A DNA stretch of 64,000 bases from NCBI GenBank assembly GCA_944363975.1, contig CALVVU010000004.1:62001-126000 (forward strand), written 5' to 3'. The stretch is from Candidatus Coprovivens excrementavium (lineage in GTDB: Bacteria > Bacillota_I > Bacilli_A > RF39 > UBA660). The position numbers and the translations under genes were made by a program. The notes beneath the pieces were generated by a model. It ran no database searches and had not been told where the DNA came from. It saw only the letters and a list, made by a program, of their open reading frames with translations. Each line of letters begins with the position of its first letter. The first letter of the stretch is position 1. Below, in pieces: positions 44,704 through 54,585 of this stretch.

Positions 44704-45291
44704 ATGAAAATAAAAAGAATATTCGCTTATTTATTAGACATCTTTTTTGTCTCATTAATATCATCACTCATTGTAATGATTCCGATATTTAATTATAATG
44801 CTCCAGCAATTCAAGAAAAAACTAATGAAATGTATGATTCACTTCTTAACACTGGTTCTTCTGACCCAGATGAAGACATCCTCATAGAAAAACTATACGA
44901 CTTAGAAAAAGAATCATCAAGTCTTACAGTTGTTACAGCTTTCGTAACTTTCATCTATTTTGGAGTTATTGCGTTCATTAACAACGGTCAAACATTAGGC
45001 AAAATGATAACCAAACTAAGAGTCGTTCCTGTTAAAGATAATAAGCTTAATCCGGGGTTATATATTATTAGAACTTTACTTATTACAAGTATCATTCCCC
45101 AAATAATTAATATTGCATCTTTATCATTGATGAACGCAAATACTTGGTATAATTTAACTGGTATAGTTTCTCAAGTACAAGAATTCTTTTTTTTAATAAT
45201 TCTAGGCTTTATGATATTTAGAGATGACGAAAGAGGATTACACGACATAATATGTCAAACTAAAGTAATTGAAGCAAAAAAAGTTGATTAA
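44704..45291 (+). CDS. RDD family membrane protein
   Basis: 195 residues with four membrane spans. RDD hallmarks: RIFAYLLDIFFVSL at the start, NNGQTLGKMITKLRVV in the middle and RDDERGLHDIICQTKVI at the end. Some RDD proteins act in ion transport; the role here is unknown. Possibly co-transcribed with the small yqzL-like gene. Confidence 0.85.
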   Translation: MKIKRIFAYLLDIFFVSLISSLIVMIPIFNYNAPAIQEKTNEMYDSLLNTGSSDPDEDILIEKLYDLEKESSSLTVVTAFVTFIYFGVIAFINNGQTLGKMITKLRVVPVKDNKLNPGLYIIRTLLITSIIPQIINIASLSLMNANTWYNLTGIVSQVQEFFFLIILGFMIFRDDERGLHDIICQTKVIEAKKVD

Positions 45292-45324
45292 AAATATTAA
45301 AATATATTTTTATCAGCTTTTTTT
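45277..45324 (+). terminator. Terminator after the RDD gene
   Basis: AAAAAAGTTGAT (45277-45288) pairs with ATCAGCTTTTTT (45312-45323) around a long AT-rich loop. Confidence 0.6.
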
Positions 45325-45377
45325 CTTTTCTAAAAAAATAAATTATATTATAATTAAATAGAATAGAGGCGTATAAC

Positions 45378-46700
45378 ATGAAAAAAAATAAAAGATTAAT
45401 CGAAAATTACGAAAAATATATTTCTCCATTAAGAGAAGAGTATTACAAAAATATTCTTCAGCAAGATTCAAATAATCTCCCCAAAAGTATTCTTTTCTTA
45501 ATTAATAATTTATCATTTATAATTAGTATCATAATTATTCTTATTGGTGGTTTTACCACTACAAGTTATATAATAAGTCTTATCTCTATATTAATAACTA
45601 ATATAATAATAAAAATTATATCTAAAACATTTAATCTTGAAAGTACTAATAAGTATTTAGCTGAAATACAAAAACAAGGATATTTTTCGATCGAAGATTA
45701 TGAAGATAAAATAAGAAAATATATTACTGGTCCAACTGGATACTACCAACAGCAATTAGATGAAATTAAAGCTAAATATAATATAAACGATCAAACAACA
45801 AGAAAAATTTCTACTATAGGAGGAGACGAATATTATATATGGTCCAATGCCAAACAAGATAAAATAAATCTTCTAAATACTAAACCTAATAAAAAACCAA
45901 GCATTGAAACAATTCGCATCGCCAATGTTCGTTACTTCCGCGTTGATAACGAACGCCACTGCCTTATTCTAAAGACTGACATTAAAATATATCATTTAAA
46001 ACCAGAATCTTTACCTATTTTAAATGAAATAATGAAAAATAAACGATTAGAAAATATTAAAAATTTCACCCCCGACGTTTATATCAACGACTTTGAACTA
46101 TTTATGCATCGAATAAAAAAGGAAATGAATACTAATTCAATCTACGACAATGAAAGACTATCAAATAATATTAGTAAACTAATAATTTCCTTAATATTTA
46201 TAATTATTTCTATTATCATTAAAAACATAATTCATTCATATCAATTCATTCTTATAATTATTAGTATTATTGCCATATTTATCTTAAACAATGCTTTTAA
46301 AGAAATCATCTCTTTTAAAATCAAAAAAACAATTAATGACGAAGATGCTATCAAAATAATTAATAATGACCCCGAATGTATCGATTATTTTAATGAACTT
46401 AAATATTCACTAGGTATTAGCGATCAGTTTGATAAAATATATACTACTGAAAATGTATGCTACCTAACATGGGCTGCTAATGGCTATTTTCATATATTTT
46501 TAAATCTAATTTATTTTAATGTTGTATATATGGCAATTAAGCCAAGTGATATTAAGTATTATAAAGTTGATAATAAAACATGTGAAATAAAACTCAAAGA
46601 TAAAACATTAGTTTTCACAAAAGACGCTGCTTCCGTCTTTGCTAAAATTCTACCAAATAAAGATTACGAATGGCTAAAAGGATATCAAAATACAAAATAA
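45378..46700 (+). CDS. Membrane protein with an internal duplication
   Basis: 440 residues. Two membrane hairpins (about 37-82 and 268-310) are each followed by a soluble part ending in a similar short module: VRYFRVDNERHCLILKTDIK then ILNEIMKN, and IKYYKVDNKTCEIKLKDKTL then VFAKILPN. This suggests duplication of a membrane-hairpin plus PH-like domain unit. Not a recognised family. SD AGAGGCG. Followed after 36 bases by another envelope-type gene. Confidence 0.58.
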   Translation: MKKNKRLIENYEKYISPLREEYYKNILQQDSNNLPKSILFLINNLSFIISIIIILIGGFTTTSYIISLISILITNIIIKIISKTFNLESTNKYLAEIQKQGYFSIEDYEDKIRKYITGPTGYYQQQLDEIKAKYNINDQTTRKISTIGGDEYYIWSNAKQDKINLLNTKPNKKPSIETIRIANVRYFRVDNERHCLILKTDIKIYHLKPESLPILNEIMKNKRLENIKNFTPDVYINDFELFMHRIKKEMNTNSIYDNERLSNNISKLIISLIFIIISIIIKNIIHSYQFILIIISIIAIFILNNAFKEIISFKIKKTINDEDAIKIINNDPECIDYFNELKYSLGISDQFDKIYTTENVCYLTWAANGYFHIFLNLIYFNVVYMAIKPSDIKYYKVDNKTCEIKLKDKTLVFTKDAASVFAKILPNKDYEWLKGYQNTK

Positions 46701-46736
46701 TATGTTATAATATCTAAGAAAAAGGGAGAGAGTAAA

Positions 46737-48164
46737 ATGGATAATAAACCAAAAAATATAAACAAAACTGTAATTAACAAATTAAAAAAAATGATTAAAG
46801 ATATTACTAAATCAGAATCAATTGGTCTTTATAATTATGATATTAGTGGTAACGGAACAGCTTTTATAAAACCAGAAGATCAAGAAAAATACGATACTCT
46901 TCAACAACTATTAAGTTGGTTAGATTTTGAAAGATACGAGGCAGATAAGACTTATATCATCCCAGGACTAACAATTAAAGGAATTAAAGATTCTAAAGGC
47001 AAAGAATTAAATATGACAATTTGTATCTCTGAAGATAATATTGAAAAAATAATTAACAACGAAGATAAATTTACCAAATTTGGCATAAAATTTCCTGACC
47101 AAATCTATCAATTCAAATACAAAGATGACTTAGTTCCTGGAAAAACATATAAAGCTCCAAGACCACGTCTCGTAGAAGAAAGTGCTGATGAGTACGAAGC
47201 TTTTCTTAAAGACTATTACGAAAAAAATGGTGAACAACAAGTTATAATCAATAATGGTACAAATGTAAGAGAATCATATACTCACGAAAAAATTAACTAT
47301 GCTAAGGGAAATAAAATAGATCAATCACATTCTTCTGAGTATTATCTTAATTATTTAAATCGTACACTTAAAAAAACACAGCCACAACCAGGCAGTCAAA
47401 ATAATCCTGCTCAAACTGGGCAAACATATACATTCGTTGATTCAGAACCAGGTGAAAAAATCCCTTTCCCTCAAAAAATAGGTCGCCTAGGCACAACTAT
47501 TAAAACTAACTTGACTAATGGCTCAGTAACTAAAAAAATAAGAACTATTCTTGGCCTTGGTGTAGCTGGAGGAGCAGTTGCTTTACTATTTAGTAATTCT
47601 ATTGGAATATCTTTAGTAGCAGTTGGAGCAACAGCAGGAATAGGTGGTTATTTCCTTGGAAAACTATTTAAGAAAATAAAAGAGAAAGCAAAAGACTTGC
47701 TATACGGTAAAAAACAACCAATACCAACTCAACAACCTCCACAAGGTGGCCCTAGCGGTAATAATCCAACACCATCAGGTTCAGGTAGTGGGTCAGGTAG
47801 CGGTAATCCAAACCCTACTGGTGGAAATGGTCAAGGTCCTTCAGGAGGTAACGGAGGAAATGGAGGTAATCCAACGCCTCCACCATCAGGCAGTGGACAA
47901 CCAAGCACCTCAGACGAAAATGATATCGAAAATCTTTTAGGAACGATTAATAGCAATAAACTTCTATACGAAAGCATTTGTACTCGAATCCAAAGTGCAG
48001 AATTCGAATTATCGAAGTTAACTCCAGGTACTCCTGAATATCAACAAAAAGAGCAAGAATTACAAAGCCTTAAACAAAATCAAAAGCAAATCTTAAAAAA
48101 TGTCTTCGATACAATTCAAGGATATCAAGAAGCTCAAAAATCAAAAGGAGGAAGAAGCTTATAA
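46737..48164 (+). CDS. Glycine-zipper membrane protein with a Gly/Pro/Ser linker
   Basis: 475 residues. An N-terminal globular part (1-150), a basic region, then a hydrophobic hairpin rich in Gly/Ala (LGLGVAGGAVALLFSN, VGATAGIGGYFLGKLF), a disordered Gly/Pro/Ser/Gln linker (about 335-390; tandem GSGSGSG, PSGGNGGNGG) and a C-terminal helical hairpin (ELSKLTPGTPEYQQKEQELQ). Not recognised. The linker has a locally higher GC than the rest of the window, reflecting composition rather than transfer. Next gene overlaps its stop. Confidence 0.6.
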   Translation: MDNKPKNINKTVINKLKKMIKDITKSESIGLYNYDISGNGTAFIKPEDQEKYDTLQQLLSWLDFERYEADKTYIIPGLTIKGIKDSKGKELNMTICISEDNIEKIINNEDKFTKFGIKFPDQIYQFKYKDDLVPGKTYKAPRPRLVEESADEYEAFLKDYYEKNGEQQVIINNGTNVRESYTHEKINYAKGNKIDQSHSSEYYLNYLNRTLKKTQPQPGSQNNPAQTGQTYTFVDSEPGEKIPFPQKIGRLGTTIKTNLTNGSVTKKIRTILGLGVAGGAVALLFSNSIGISLVAVGATAGIGGYFLGKLFKKIKEKAKDLLYGKKQPIPTQQPPQGGPSGNNPTPSGSGSGSGSGNPNPTGGNGQGPSGGNGGNGGNPTPPPSGSGQPSTSDENDIENLLGTINSNKLLYESICTRIQSAEFELSKLTPGTPEYQQKEQELQSLKQNQKQILKNVFDTIQGYQEAQKSKGGRSL

Positions 48165-48499
48165 TGAACGAAAACACAAATATCATAGCTGAAGATTATG
48201 TTATTAGACTTTCAAACAATGGTCGTTACTATCTTTTAAATGAATTAAGCGATTTAGTAGATGATGGTAGCAGATATTTCTCAGCAGTTGGAGTTAATCC
48301 TGATAATACATTTGATTTCGATGACGCCATATATCTTCATAACTATGAAGAAAATGGACAACAAATGTTTAGAAAAATTGACGAAGATACCGACTTATAT
48401 AAACAACTTGTCGTCTATGCAACTGCCATAAATGCCATGGAATCAATTCCAGGTTATGCTAAAAAAATCGATGACTTAAATTTAGAAAGTAGCCAATAA
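48164..48499 (+). CDS. Small acidic hypothetical protein
   Basis: 111 residues, acidic, cytoplasmic. Contains VIRLSNNGRYYLLNELSDLV and FDFDDAIYLHNYEENGQQMF. Starts at the stop of the glycine-zipper gene (TAATGA), so the two products are probably made in fixed ratio. Not recognised. Confidence 0.58.
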   Translation: MNENTNIIAEDYVIRLSNNGRYYLLNELSDLVDDGSRYFSAVGVNPDNTFDFDDAIYLHNYEENGQQMFRKIDEDTDLYKQLVVYATAINAMESIPGYAKKIDDLNLESSQ

Positions 48500-48509
48500 G
48501 CTACTTTTT
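48486..48509 (+). terminator. Terminator
   Basis: AAAGTAGC / GCTACTTT stem with CAATAA loop and T tract. Confidence 0.75.
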
Positions 48510-48527
48510 ATTTAATAAGGAGTAAAT

Positions 48528-50717
48528 ATGAAAAAAGTTGAACTACTAATTCCCGTAGGCAATCAAGAAACACTTGAAAAAGCAATTCATAATGGTGCTG
48601 ATGCCGTCTACTTAGGTGGTAAAAAATTTGGCGCTCGTGCTTATGCTAACAACTTTGATAATCAAGAACTAATCAACGCCATAAAACTATGTCATTTTTA
48701 TAACGTAAAAGTGTACGTTACAGTAAATACAATGATATATAATAACGAAGTAAAAGAAATACTAGAATACCTAAACTTTTTATATGAAAATAACGTTGAT
48801 GCTGTAATAATGCAAGACTTCGGGCTCATAAATCTAACAAGAAAATTAATACCCAATTTAAAAATTCATGTCTCTACACAAGCTCACAATCAAAATGAAG
48901 AACAATTGTCATACTACTATCAAATAGGATGCCAAAGAGTTGTTTTTGATCGTGAGCTATCATTAGAACAAATAAAAAACTTTAAAACACCAATTGAAAA
49001 AGAAATCTTCGTATATGGTGCTCTTTGTATATGCTATTCAGGAAACTGCTTATTCAGTGCTTTAAACGGTACAAGAAGTGCAAATCGCGGCATGTGTGTT
49101 GGTTCATGCCGTTTACCATACAAACTAATAATCAACAATCAAATTAAAAAAGAAGGTTATCTTCTAAGTACAAAGGACTTAAACACTATCGAAAAATTAC
49201 CAACTATCATTTCTTCTAATATAGATTCTCTTAAAATAGAAGGTCGTATGAAAAGCAAAGAATATGTTGCCTTGATAACTAAAACATATCGTCGTCTTAT
49301 AGATGATTACTATAATCAAAAAGAAACTTCATTAACTTTAAAAGAAAAAGAAGATCTTCTTAAAACATATAATCGCGAATTTACTAAAGGATATCTGTTT
49401 AATGCCGAAGATATTATTAATGAAAAAACACCTAATCATCAAGGCATATTAATCGGTACAATTGTCGATGTTACTAATAATAAAATAGGTATCAAATTAA
49501 CATCACCAATTCACCAAGAAGACGCGATTAGAATAACTAAAATAAATAAAGGAATGTATCTAAATACTATCTATAATAAAAAAGGTCTCTTAATAAAAGA
49601 AGGTCAATCAAATGAAACAATTTATATTAGCAATAAATATAATCTAAAAAAACAAGACATAATCGGTAGTCCTGTTTTAAAAACTATCGATTATCTTTTA
49701 AATAAAGAACTAAATCAACTAACAGAAAAGAAACTACCTCTTACAATATCTTTCGTTGCTGAATTAAATAAAAATTCAAGCCTAATAGTTAAAAACGATC
49801 AATATACTTATAAAATAACTGGTGCTAAAGCTACAAAAGCTATAAATAGTCCTACTACTAAAGAAAGAATATCTACCCAATTATCTAAATTAGGAAATAC
49901 ACCTTTCGAAGCTGAAAAAATATCTATTAATATTCCATCAGATATTTTTATAAACATTCAAGAATTAAATGAATTACGTCGTCAAGCAATAAATGAATTA
50001 ATTAAATTAAAATCTCAAAGCCCTAATAAAAAGAATAAATATCAAATACCTTCTCTTACAGAAGAAACAACAAATAATAGTAAAATAAGTATTCTAGTAC
50101 GTAACGAGGAACAACTTCTAATAGCATTAAATAATCATTTAGATTATATTTATACTCCAAACAGAGAACTATATTTAAAATATAAAAATCATCATGAACT
50201 ATACTTCCGACTAAACCGTGTTGCTCCTCAATTAGAAGATTTTAATAACGAAAACTTACTATGTACTGAACTAGGATCAATTATTAAATATCATCACAAA
50301 AATAATATCCGAAGTGACTATTACTTAAACGTTGCTAATGATTATACTCTGAATAGTTTAAAAGAACTAAATGTAAATAGTAGTACTTTAAGTGTTGAAT
50401 GTACGATTTCTCACTTCCAAAATATAAAAAATAAAAAACAAAGTGAAATAATTATCTATGGCACACCAGAATGTATGATTATAAAAAATAATATCTTTAA
50501 TTTATCACAAGAACAAGCGTATTTAGAAGATATAAAACATAATAAATATCTTCTAAAATATGAAGATAATGAAACTCATATTTATAATCATCAACCAATA
50601 AATTTAATTAATAATCTTCCTGAATTAAGAGGTTTTGGCACATATAGAATTGAATTACTAAATGAAACTCCAGAAAAAATACAATCTATTATAAATAAAA
50701 TAAAAGATATGTTATAA
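48528..50717 (+). CDS. U32 family peptidase-like protein (RNA hydroxylation family)
   Basis: 729 residues. N-terminal U32 barrel: LIPVGNQETLEKAIHNGADAVYLGG and the four-Cys cluster in CICYSGNCLFSALNGTRSANRG then CVGSCRLPYK, typical of iron-sulfur U32 proteins. The long C-terminal half corresponds to the DUF3656-bearing members such as RlhA (23S rRNA C2501 hydroxylation). A tRNA-modifying TrhP-like role is the alternative. SD AAGGAG. Likely first gene of a unit with the next ones. Confidence 0.86.
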   Translation: MKKVELLIPVGNQETLEKAIHNGADAVYLGGKKFGARAYANNFDNQELINAIKLCHFYNVKVYVTVNTMIYNNEVKEILEYLNFLYENNVDAVIMQDFGLINLTRKLIPNLKIHVSTQAHNQNEEQLSYYYQIGCQRVVFDRELSLEQIKNFKTPIEKEIFVYGALCICYSGNCLFSALNGTRSANRGMCVGSCRLPYKLIINNQIKKEGYLLSTKDLNTIEKLPTIISSNIDSLKIEGRMKSKEYVALITKTYRRLIDDYYNQKETSLTLKEKEDLLKTYNREFTKGYLFNAEDIINEKTPNHQGILIGTIVDVTNNKIGIKLTSPIHQEDAIRITKINKGMYLNTIYNKKGLLIKEGQSNETIYISNKYNLKKQDIIGSPVLKTIDYLLNKELNQLTEKKLPLTISFVAELNKNSSLIVKNDQYTYKITGAKATKAINSPTTKERISTQLSKLGNTPFEAEKISINIPSDIFINIQELNELRRQAINELIKLKSQSPNKKNKYQIPSLTEETTNNSKISILVRNEEQLLIALNNHLDYIYTPNRELYLKYKNHHELYFRLNRVAPQLEDFNNENLLCTELGSIIKYHHKNNIRSDYYLNVANDYTLNSLKELNVNSSTLSVECTISHFQNIKNKKQSEIIIYGTPECMIIKNNIFNLSQEQAYLEDIKHNKYLLKYEDNETHIYNHQPINLINNLPELRGFGTYRIELLNETPEKIQSIINKIKDML

Positions 50718-50739
50718 TAAGAATAGAGTAGGTGATAAA

Positions 50740-51360
50740 ATGCGCGATTTAAAATTATGTCGCACTAAAGATTTGGACGATATCTTTTATGCCACCAAAG
50801 AAAGCCAAGGAATAAATAATGCTTTATTAGCAATAAAATACGTTTTATTTGATGACGAATCTGTCTTTGAAGATAACGAACCAATTGAAAATAAATATTT
50901 ATATATTTCCAACAATTTAAATGCTCGTAAAAAAGCAATGCTTCTTCAAGAAGATGATTTAGCTCATATTCTTATTAAATATTGTATGGCCTCATTCGGT
51001 TTACGTGGTCATGCTTTCAACGTTACAGAAGATGAATTTCTCTTAAACCAAAAAAGAATAGATCGTCTTGAAATAAGCGCTTATGAAATGATTGAACAAG
51101 TAGCTTATGCTGCCACTGGAGAATTATATATCGCTTATAACTTTCTTTACGCTAATAAAAAAATTCTTCACGATGTAGTTGACTATATGCTAAATGAACG
51201 TTATATAAGCGAATTAAAAGACATTATTGACAATTTCTCTGGTATAATCGATAATAACGAAATAAGTTCAGAAGAACGTTTTAAATTCTATGATTCTTAT
51301 ATGAACTTAGATGAAAATTTTGCTGAAATAAAACGTAATAATCCAGATTACATAAAATAA
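50740..51360 (+). CDS. Hypothetical helical protein
   Basis: 206 residues, acidic, almost all helix, no signal or membrane span. Contains LAHILIKYCMASFGLRGHAF and YEMIEQVAYAATGELYIAYN. Not recognised. SD GTAGGTGAT; 22 bases after the U32 gene and 11 before mscL. Confidence 0.57.
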   Translation: MRDLKLCRTKDLDDIFYATKESQGINNALLAIKYVLFDDESVFEDNEPIENKYLYISNNLNARKKAMLLQEDDLAHILIKYCMASFGLRGHAFNVTEDEFLLNQKRIDRLEISAYEMIEQVAYAATGELYIAYNFLYANKKILHDVVDYMLNERYISELKDIIDNFSGIIDNNEISSEERFKFYDSYMNLDENFAEIKRNNPDYIK

Positions 51361-51371
51361 AAGGAGTACTT

Positions 51372-51857
51372 ATGAAAAAGAAAAAGAAAGAAATAGTCAA
51401 TGCTCAAATAGTTAAAGAAGGATTCGAAGACATCACCAAAAAAAGCAATGGTTTCATTAATGAGTTTAAAGTTTTCATCGCCCGTGGAAACGTAATCGAT
51501 TTAGCTGTCGGTGTTATAATTGGTAATGCTTTTTCTAAAATTGTAACTAGTTTAACAAATAATATTTTAATGCCTTTAGTAGGTATTGTTATCGGCGGTT
51601 TCGATTTTACTAATCTCTCATACACTTTTAAAGTATGGCATAAAACTGTCGAATTAAAATATGGTATTTTTCTACAAAATACAGTTGACTTTTTAATTAC
51701 TGCTTTCTGCATCTTTATTGTTATCAAAATAATGAATCAAATATTTGCCAAAAAAGAAGCTGCATCTAAAGAAAAAGAAGCAGCTCCAAAAAAAGAAGAA
51801 ATAATCCTTCTTGAAGAAATAAGAGATCTTCTAAAAGAAAATCAAAAAACAAAATAG
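51372..51857 (+). CDS. mscL: Large-conductance mechanosensitive channel
   Basis: 161 residues. MscL core starts at EFKVFIARGNVIDLAVGVIIGNAFSKIV (TM1 about 40-60) with TM2 near 100-122 and a charged C-terminal helix. It has a ~29-residue basic N-terminal extension compared with most MscL proteins. The channel opens on hypo-osmotic membrane tension. Confidence 0.95.
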   Translation: MKKKKKEIVNAQIVKEGFEDITKKSNGFINEFKVFIARGNVIDLAVGVIIGNAFSKIVTSLTNNILMPLVGIVIGGFDFTNLSYTFKVWHKTVELKYGIFLQNTVDFLITAFCIFIVIKIMNQIFAKKEAASKEKEAAPKKEEIILLEEIRDLLKENQKTK

Positions 51858-51877
51858 CATCCAAAGATGCTATTTTT
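51855..51877 (+). terminator. Bidirectional terminator between mscL and the DUF4044 gene
   Basis: TAGCATC / GATGCTA stem with CAAA loop, T run on +; A-rich upstream gives a T-rich tract on the minus strand. Confidence 0.75.
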
Positions 51878-51894
51878 AATTTATTATTAATAAA

Positions 51895-52065
51895 TTATCG
51901 ATATAATAACATTCCAAAAATAGATATCAAAGTTCCAAAAAGCATTACAATAGCCATCAACCATCCTGCTATTTTCATTGCCAACTTACGCTTTTCGTAA
52001 GATGTTTTCTTCTTTTTAGTAACTTTTTCCTTAACAACCTTTTCTTGGCTTTCCTTTCTACTCAT
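51895..52065 (-). CDS. Small membrane protein, DUF4044-like
   Basis: 56 residues. A Lys/Glu-rich N-terminus (MSRKESQEKVVKEKVTKKKK) is followed by one membrane helix (LAMKIAGWLMAIVMLFGTLI). SD GAGGTGAT. The layout resembles the small DUF4044 proteins of Firmicutes. Function unknown. Confidence 0.62.
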   Translation of the reverse strand: MSRKESQEKVVKEKVTKKKKTSYEKRKLAMKIAGWLMAIVMLFGTLISIFGMLLYR

Positions 52066-52143
52066 TTAATATCACCTCAAACCATATATAATAATTTATC
52101 ATATTTTACCATTTAAGTAAATAATATTTAACAGGTGAAAAAT

Positions 52144-52704
52144 ATGAAATATCTTCTAAGGCATAAATATGTCTACCTTTTTATTATTGTTTTTTCGATA
52201 ATCGGTTTTATAACTGGTTTCTTTTATTATCAGACTCAACCAAATGATATCAAAAATGATATCAAAGAATCGATTAATATCGAAGAAGACTTACAAAAAG
52301 GAACAAATAATATTTCCAAACGTTTAAAAGAAATATTTATAATCTTTCTTTCTAGTATCTTAATAATTACTATTATTAATAATTATTTAAAAATATTTAT
52401 TGAACCATTTCAAATTGGTTTCATTTTTTCCTTTTTAACAACCTATGGTCTAAAATTCTCCCTAATTTATACAATAATTTATTATATAATACCATTATTA
52501 TTTATTTTAATCCTCATACGTATAAGTACTACAATAAGTTTAAATATAATAAAACTTATATATAAAAAAGATTATAAATCAAAGCGTCAATTAATTATCA
52601 TTTTAAAGAAATATCTTCTAATTAGTTTATTTCTAATTATATACGAATTCTTCTTATCTATATTTAGCACTAATATAAACGGATATTTAATGACAATAAT
52701 CTAA
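52144..52704 (+). CDS. SpoIIM-like membrane protein
   Basis: 186 residues from ATG 52144 (SD AGGTG). Five membrane spans: an N-terminal span, an extracytoplasmic stretch, then a pair SILIITIINNY, and a FIEPFQIGFIFSFLTTYGLK motif echoing the SpoIIM 'GxxxGF' block. Length and topology match SpoIIM, partner of SpoIIP and SpoIID in engulfment. The sequence is divergent; an unrelated DUF95-type protein is possible. Confidence 0.6.
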   Translation: MKYLLRHKYVYLFIIVFSIIGFITGFFYYQTQPNDIKNDIKESINIEEDLQKGTNNISKRLKEIFIIFLSSILIITIINNYLKIFIEPFQIGFIFSFLTTYGLKFSLIYTIIYYIIPLLFILILIRISTTISLNIIKLIYKKDYKSKRQLIIILKKYLLISLFLIIYEFFLSIFSTNINGYLMTII

Positions 52705-52738
52705 AATAGATGTTATAATAAATAATAGAGGTGGAAGT

Positions 52739-54406
52739 ATGGAAGCATTAACAATATCAGCTGCTAATTTAGACACCATTGAAAAAAACTTAGGTGCTGT
52801 AGCTAACGAACTAACAGGTGTTATTTCTAACGTATCAAGCGTAAATAGCCAAGTCAATAAAATGGAAGCTAAAGTAGAAAGCTTAAATGATGACGTAAAA
52901 AACCTAATGAAAGAAATTCGTGAAACAACTATCATTACCAATGCCCGTCAAAGCATTATGTATAATAACGAACAAATAGCCAAAAAATATGGTTATTATG
53001 ATAATGTAAGAAGAACAACCGAATCTCTAATAGACGCCATCCAAAATTCAACAATTAGTCTAAATTCTTTAACTAATCTAAAACACGATTTACTTTTAAA
53101 TACTCCAAATTATTGGCTAGCTAATGCTCTTGCTGCTCTAACTTCATGGCTTTTAAATAATCGTCAAGAAACAGAAAAAGAAGTAAATAATGCACTTAAA
53201 AAAGATCCTAAAAAAACAAGTCTTTTCTTTACTTTAATTAATTTAAAATTAGGTCGCATTTCAACTTCCATCAACTGGTTAAATAAATATCTATCTTTAG
53301 AAAATCCATTAAAATTAGATAAAGACTTCGTCACAATTCTTGATCTTGTAACAACGGGTTCTTTTGGTGATGAAGCTAAAAAAGAAGTCCTTAATAAAAT
53401 AAATATCTGGTTTAAACAACTCAATTCTGAAACTAAAATACAAGAAAAACAACTTAATACATGGCTTAACTATATATCAAACAAGCAAGCAGACAATGTT
53501 CCATTTAATCAATTAATAAAATACTCAAAAGATATAAATATCCTTCGTAATAATCTTATAATTACTTCTTCATATGTTCCACTATTAAACGAATTTAAAG
53601 ATATAATAAGCCAAGATTTTTCTAATAAAACAATTAATCAAATTCTAAATAACTTAATATACGAATACGAAGAAAAAGAGCAAACATTCCAAAAAGATAA
53701 CCTTCGTAATCAATTAATAATATCTTGCAATGGCAATCGTGAAGAAGCAGAACGATTATATAACAAACAAGAAAGTGTCTTTAACAATCAAACTGATTTA
53801 ATAAGTCTTCTAAGTAACATTGTCATTAATCAAGACTTATACAAAGTTTCACCAGAAACAAAAAAAATTGCTCTAAGTTATATTAAAGAATATATCATCA
53901 AAGCACTTGAAAAACAGAGAAAACAAATAATAAGAGATCCTTTTAACATAACAGTTAATAATTTCGAAACTAAAACACTCAACGGTCAAAATTTTGCCGA
54001 AATAAAAAAAGAGTTAGAAACACATCTTAATAGTCAATTTAATGAAGAAGACAAAGATTTGATAATAATTCTTCTTCTAGTCAATATTATAGGTATAATA
54101 GGTATCTTCATTACCTTAAATAGTAAATTACTAAGCTCTATTTTAATAATCATTTTAGTTCTTGGTAACATAATATTATTTTATAAGTTAAACAAAAGAA
54201 CTAAATTAAGAAATATTGCCAAGCAAAAAATGTATAATGAAACAATAAATAATCTCGAAAGAGTACTTGCCGAAGCAACTGACTATAATGAAATTCTAAA
54301 AACTGATGATGAAGACTATCAAAATTTAATTAACTATTTAAATAACTTAAATATTAATAACTACATCAATTCTAACAACGAAAGAAATATAAATATAGGA
54401 GAATAA
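52739..54406 (+). CDS. Coiled-coil / helical-repeat membrane protein of the AAA operon
   Basis: 555 residues. N-terminal coiled coil with heptads (NLGAVANELTGVISNVSSVN, VNKMEAKVESLNDDVKNLMK), a helical-repeat region around 90-220 (NYWLANALAALTSWLLN, LFFTLINLKLGRISTSINWLNK), a long helical middle and two adjacent membrane spans near the C-terminus (about 450-490), with a short cytoplasmic tail. Unrecognised. SD AGAGGTGG. First gene of a coupled five-gene set ending at 57352. Confidence 0.62.
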   Translation: MEALTISAANLDTIEKNLGAVANELTGVISNVSSVNSQVNKMEAKVESLNDDVKNLMKEIRETTIITNARQSIMYNNEQIAKKYGYYDNVRRTTESLIDAIQNSTISLNSLTNLKHDLLLNTPNYWLANALAALTSWLLNNRQETEKEVNNALKKDPKKTSLFFTLINLKLGRISTSINWLNKYLSLENPLKLDKDFVTILDLVTTGSFGDEAKKEVLNKINIWFKQLNSETKIQEKQLNTWLNYISNKQADNVPFNQLIKYSKDINILRNNLIITSSYVPLLNEFKDIISQDFSNKTINQILNNLIYEYEEKEQTFQKDNLRNQLIISCNGNREEAERLYNKQESVFNNQTDLISLLSNIVINQDLYKVSPETKKIALSYIKEYIIKALEKQRKQIIRDPFNITVNNFETKTLNGQNFAEIKKELETHLNSQFNEEDKDLIIILLLVNIIGIIGIFITLNSKLLSSILIIILVLGNIILFYKLNKRTKLRNIAKQKMYNETINNLERVLAEATDYNEILKTDDEDYQNLINYLNNLNINNYINSNNERNINIGE

Positions 54407-54408
54407 AT

Positions 54409-54585
54409 ATGAACGAAGAAATTAATCTAAAACCATTAAAAAATGAGACTCCTGAATTAAAAAAAATTGAATTACCTCAAGCTAAAGAACAAAATCCCAA
54501 TCAAACTACCGAAGAAAAAACTTTAAATAATCTTCCAACTTGGAATATCGAACCACCATTAGAAATCAAAAGGAGTAATGAGTAA
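54409..54585 (+). CDS. 58-residue disordered peptide with a WNIEPP motif
   Basis: Begins MNEEINLKPLKNETPELKKI and ends LPTWNIEPPLEIKRSNE. Rich in Pro, Glu, Lys and Asn, likely disordered, with one aromatic/proline motif near the C-terminus. SD ATAGGAGA six bases upstream; starts two bases after the previous stop and its stop overlaps the next ATG, so translation is well supported. It may be a peptide ligand for an operon partner such as the AAA ATPase. Confidence 0.65.
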   Translation: MNEEINLKPLKNETPELKKIELPQAKEQNPNQTTEEKTLNNLPTWNIEPPLEIKRSNE

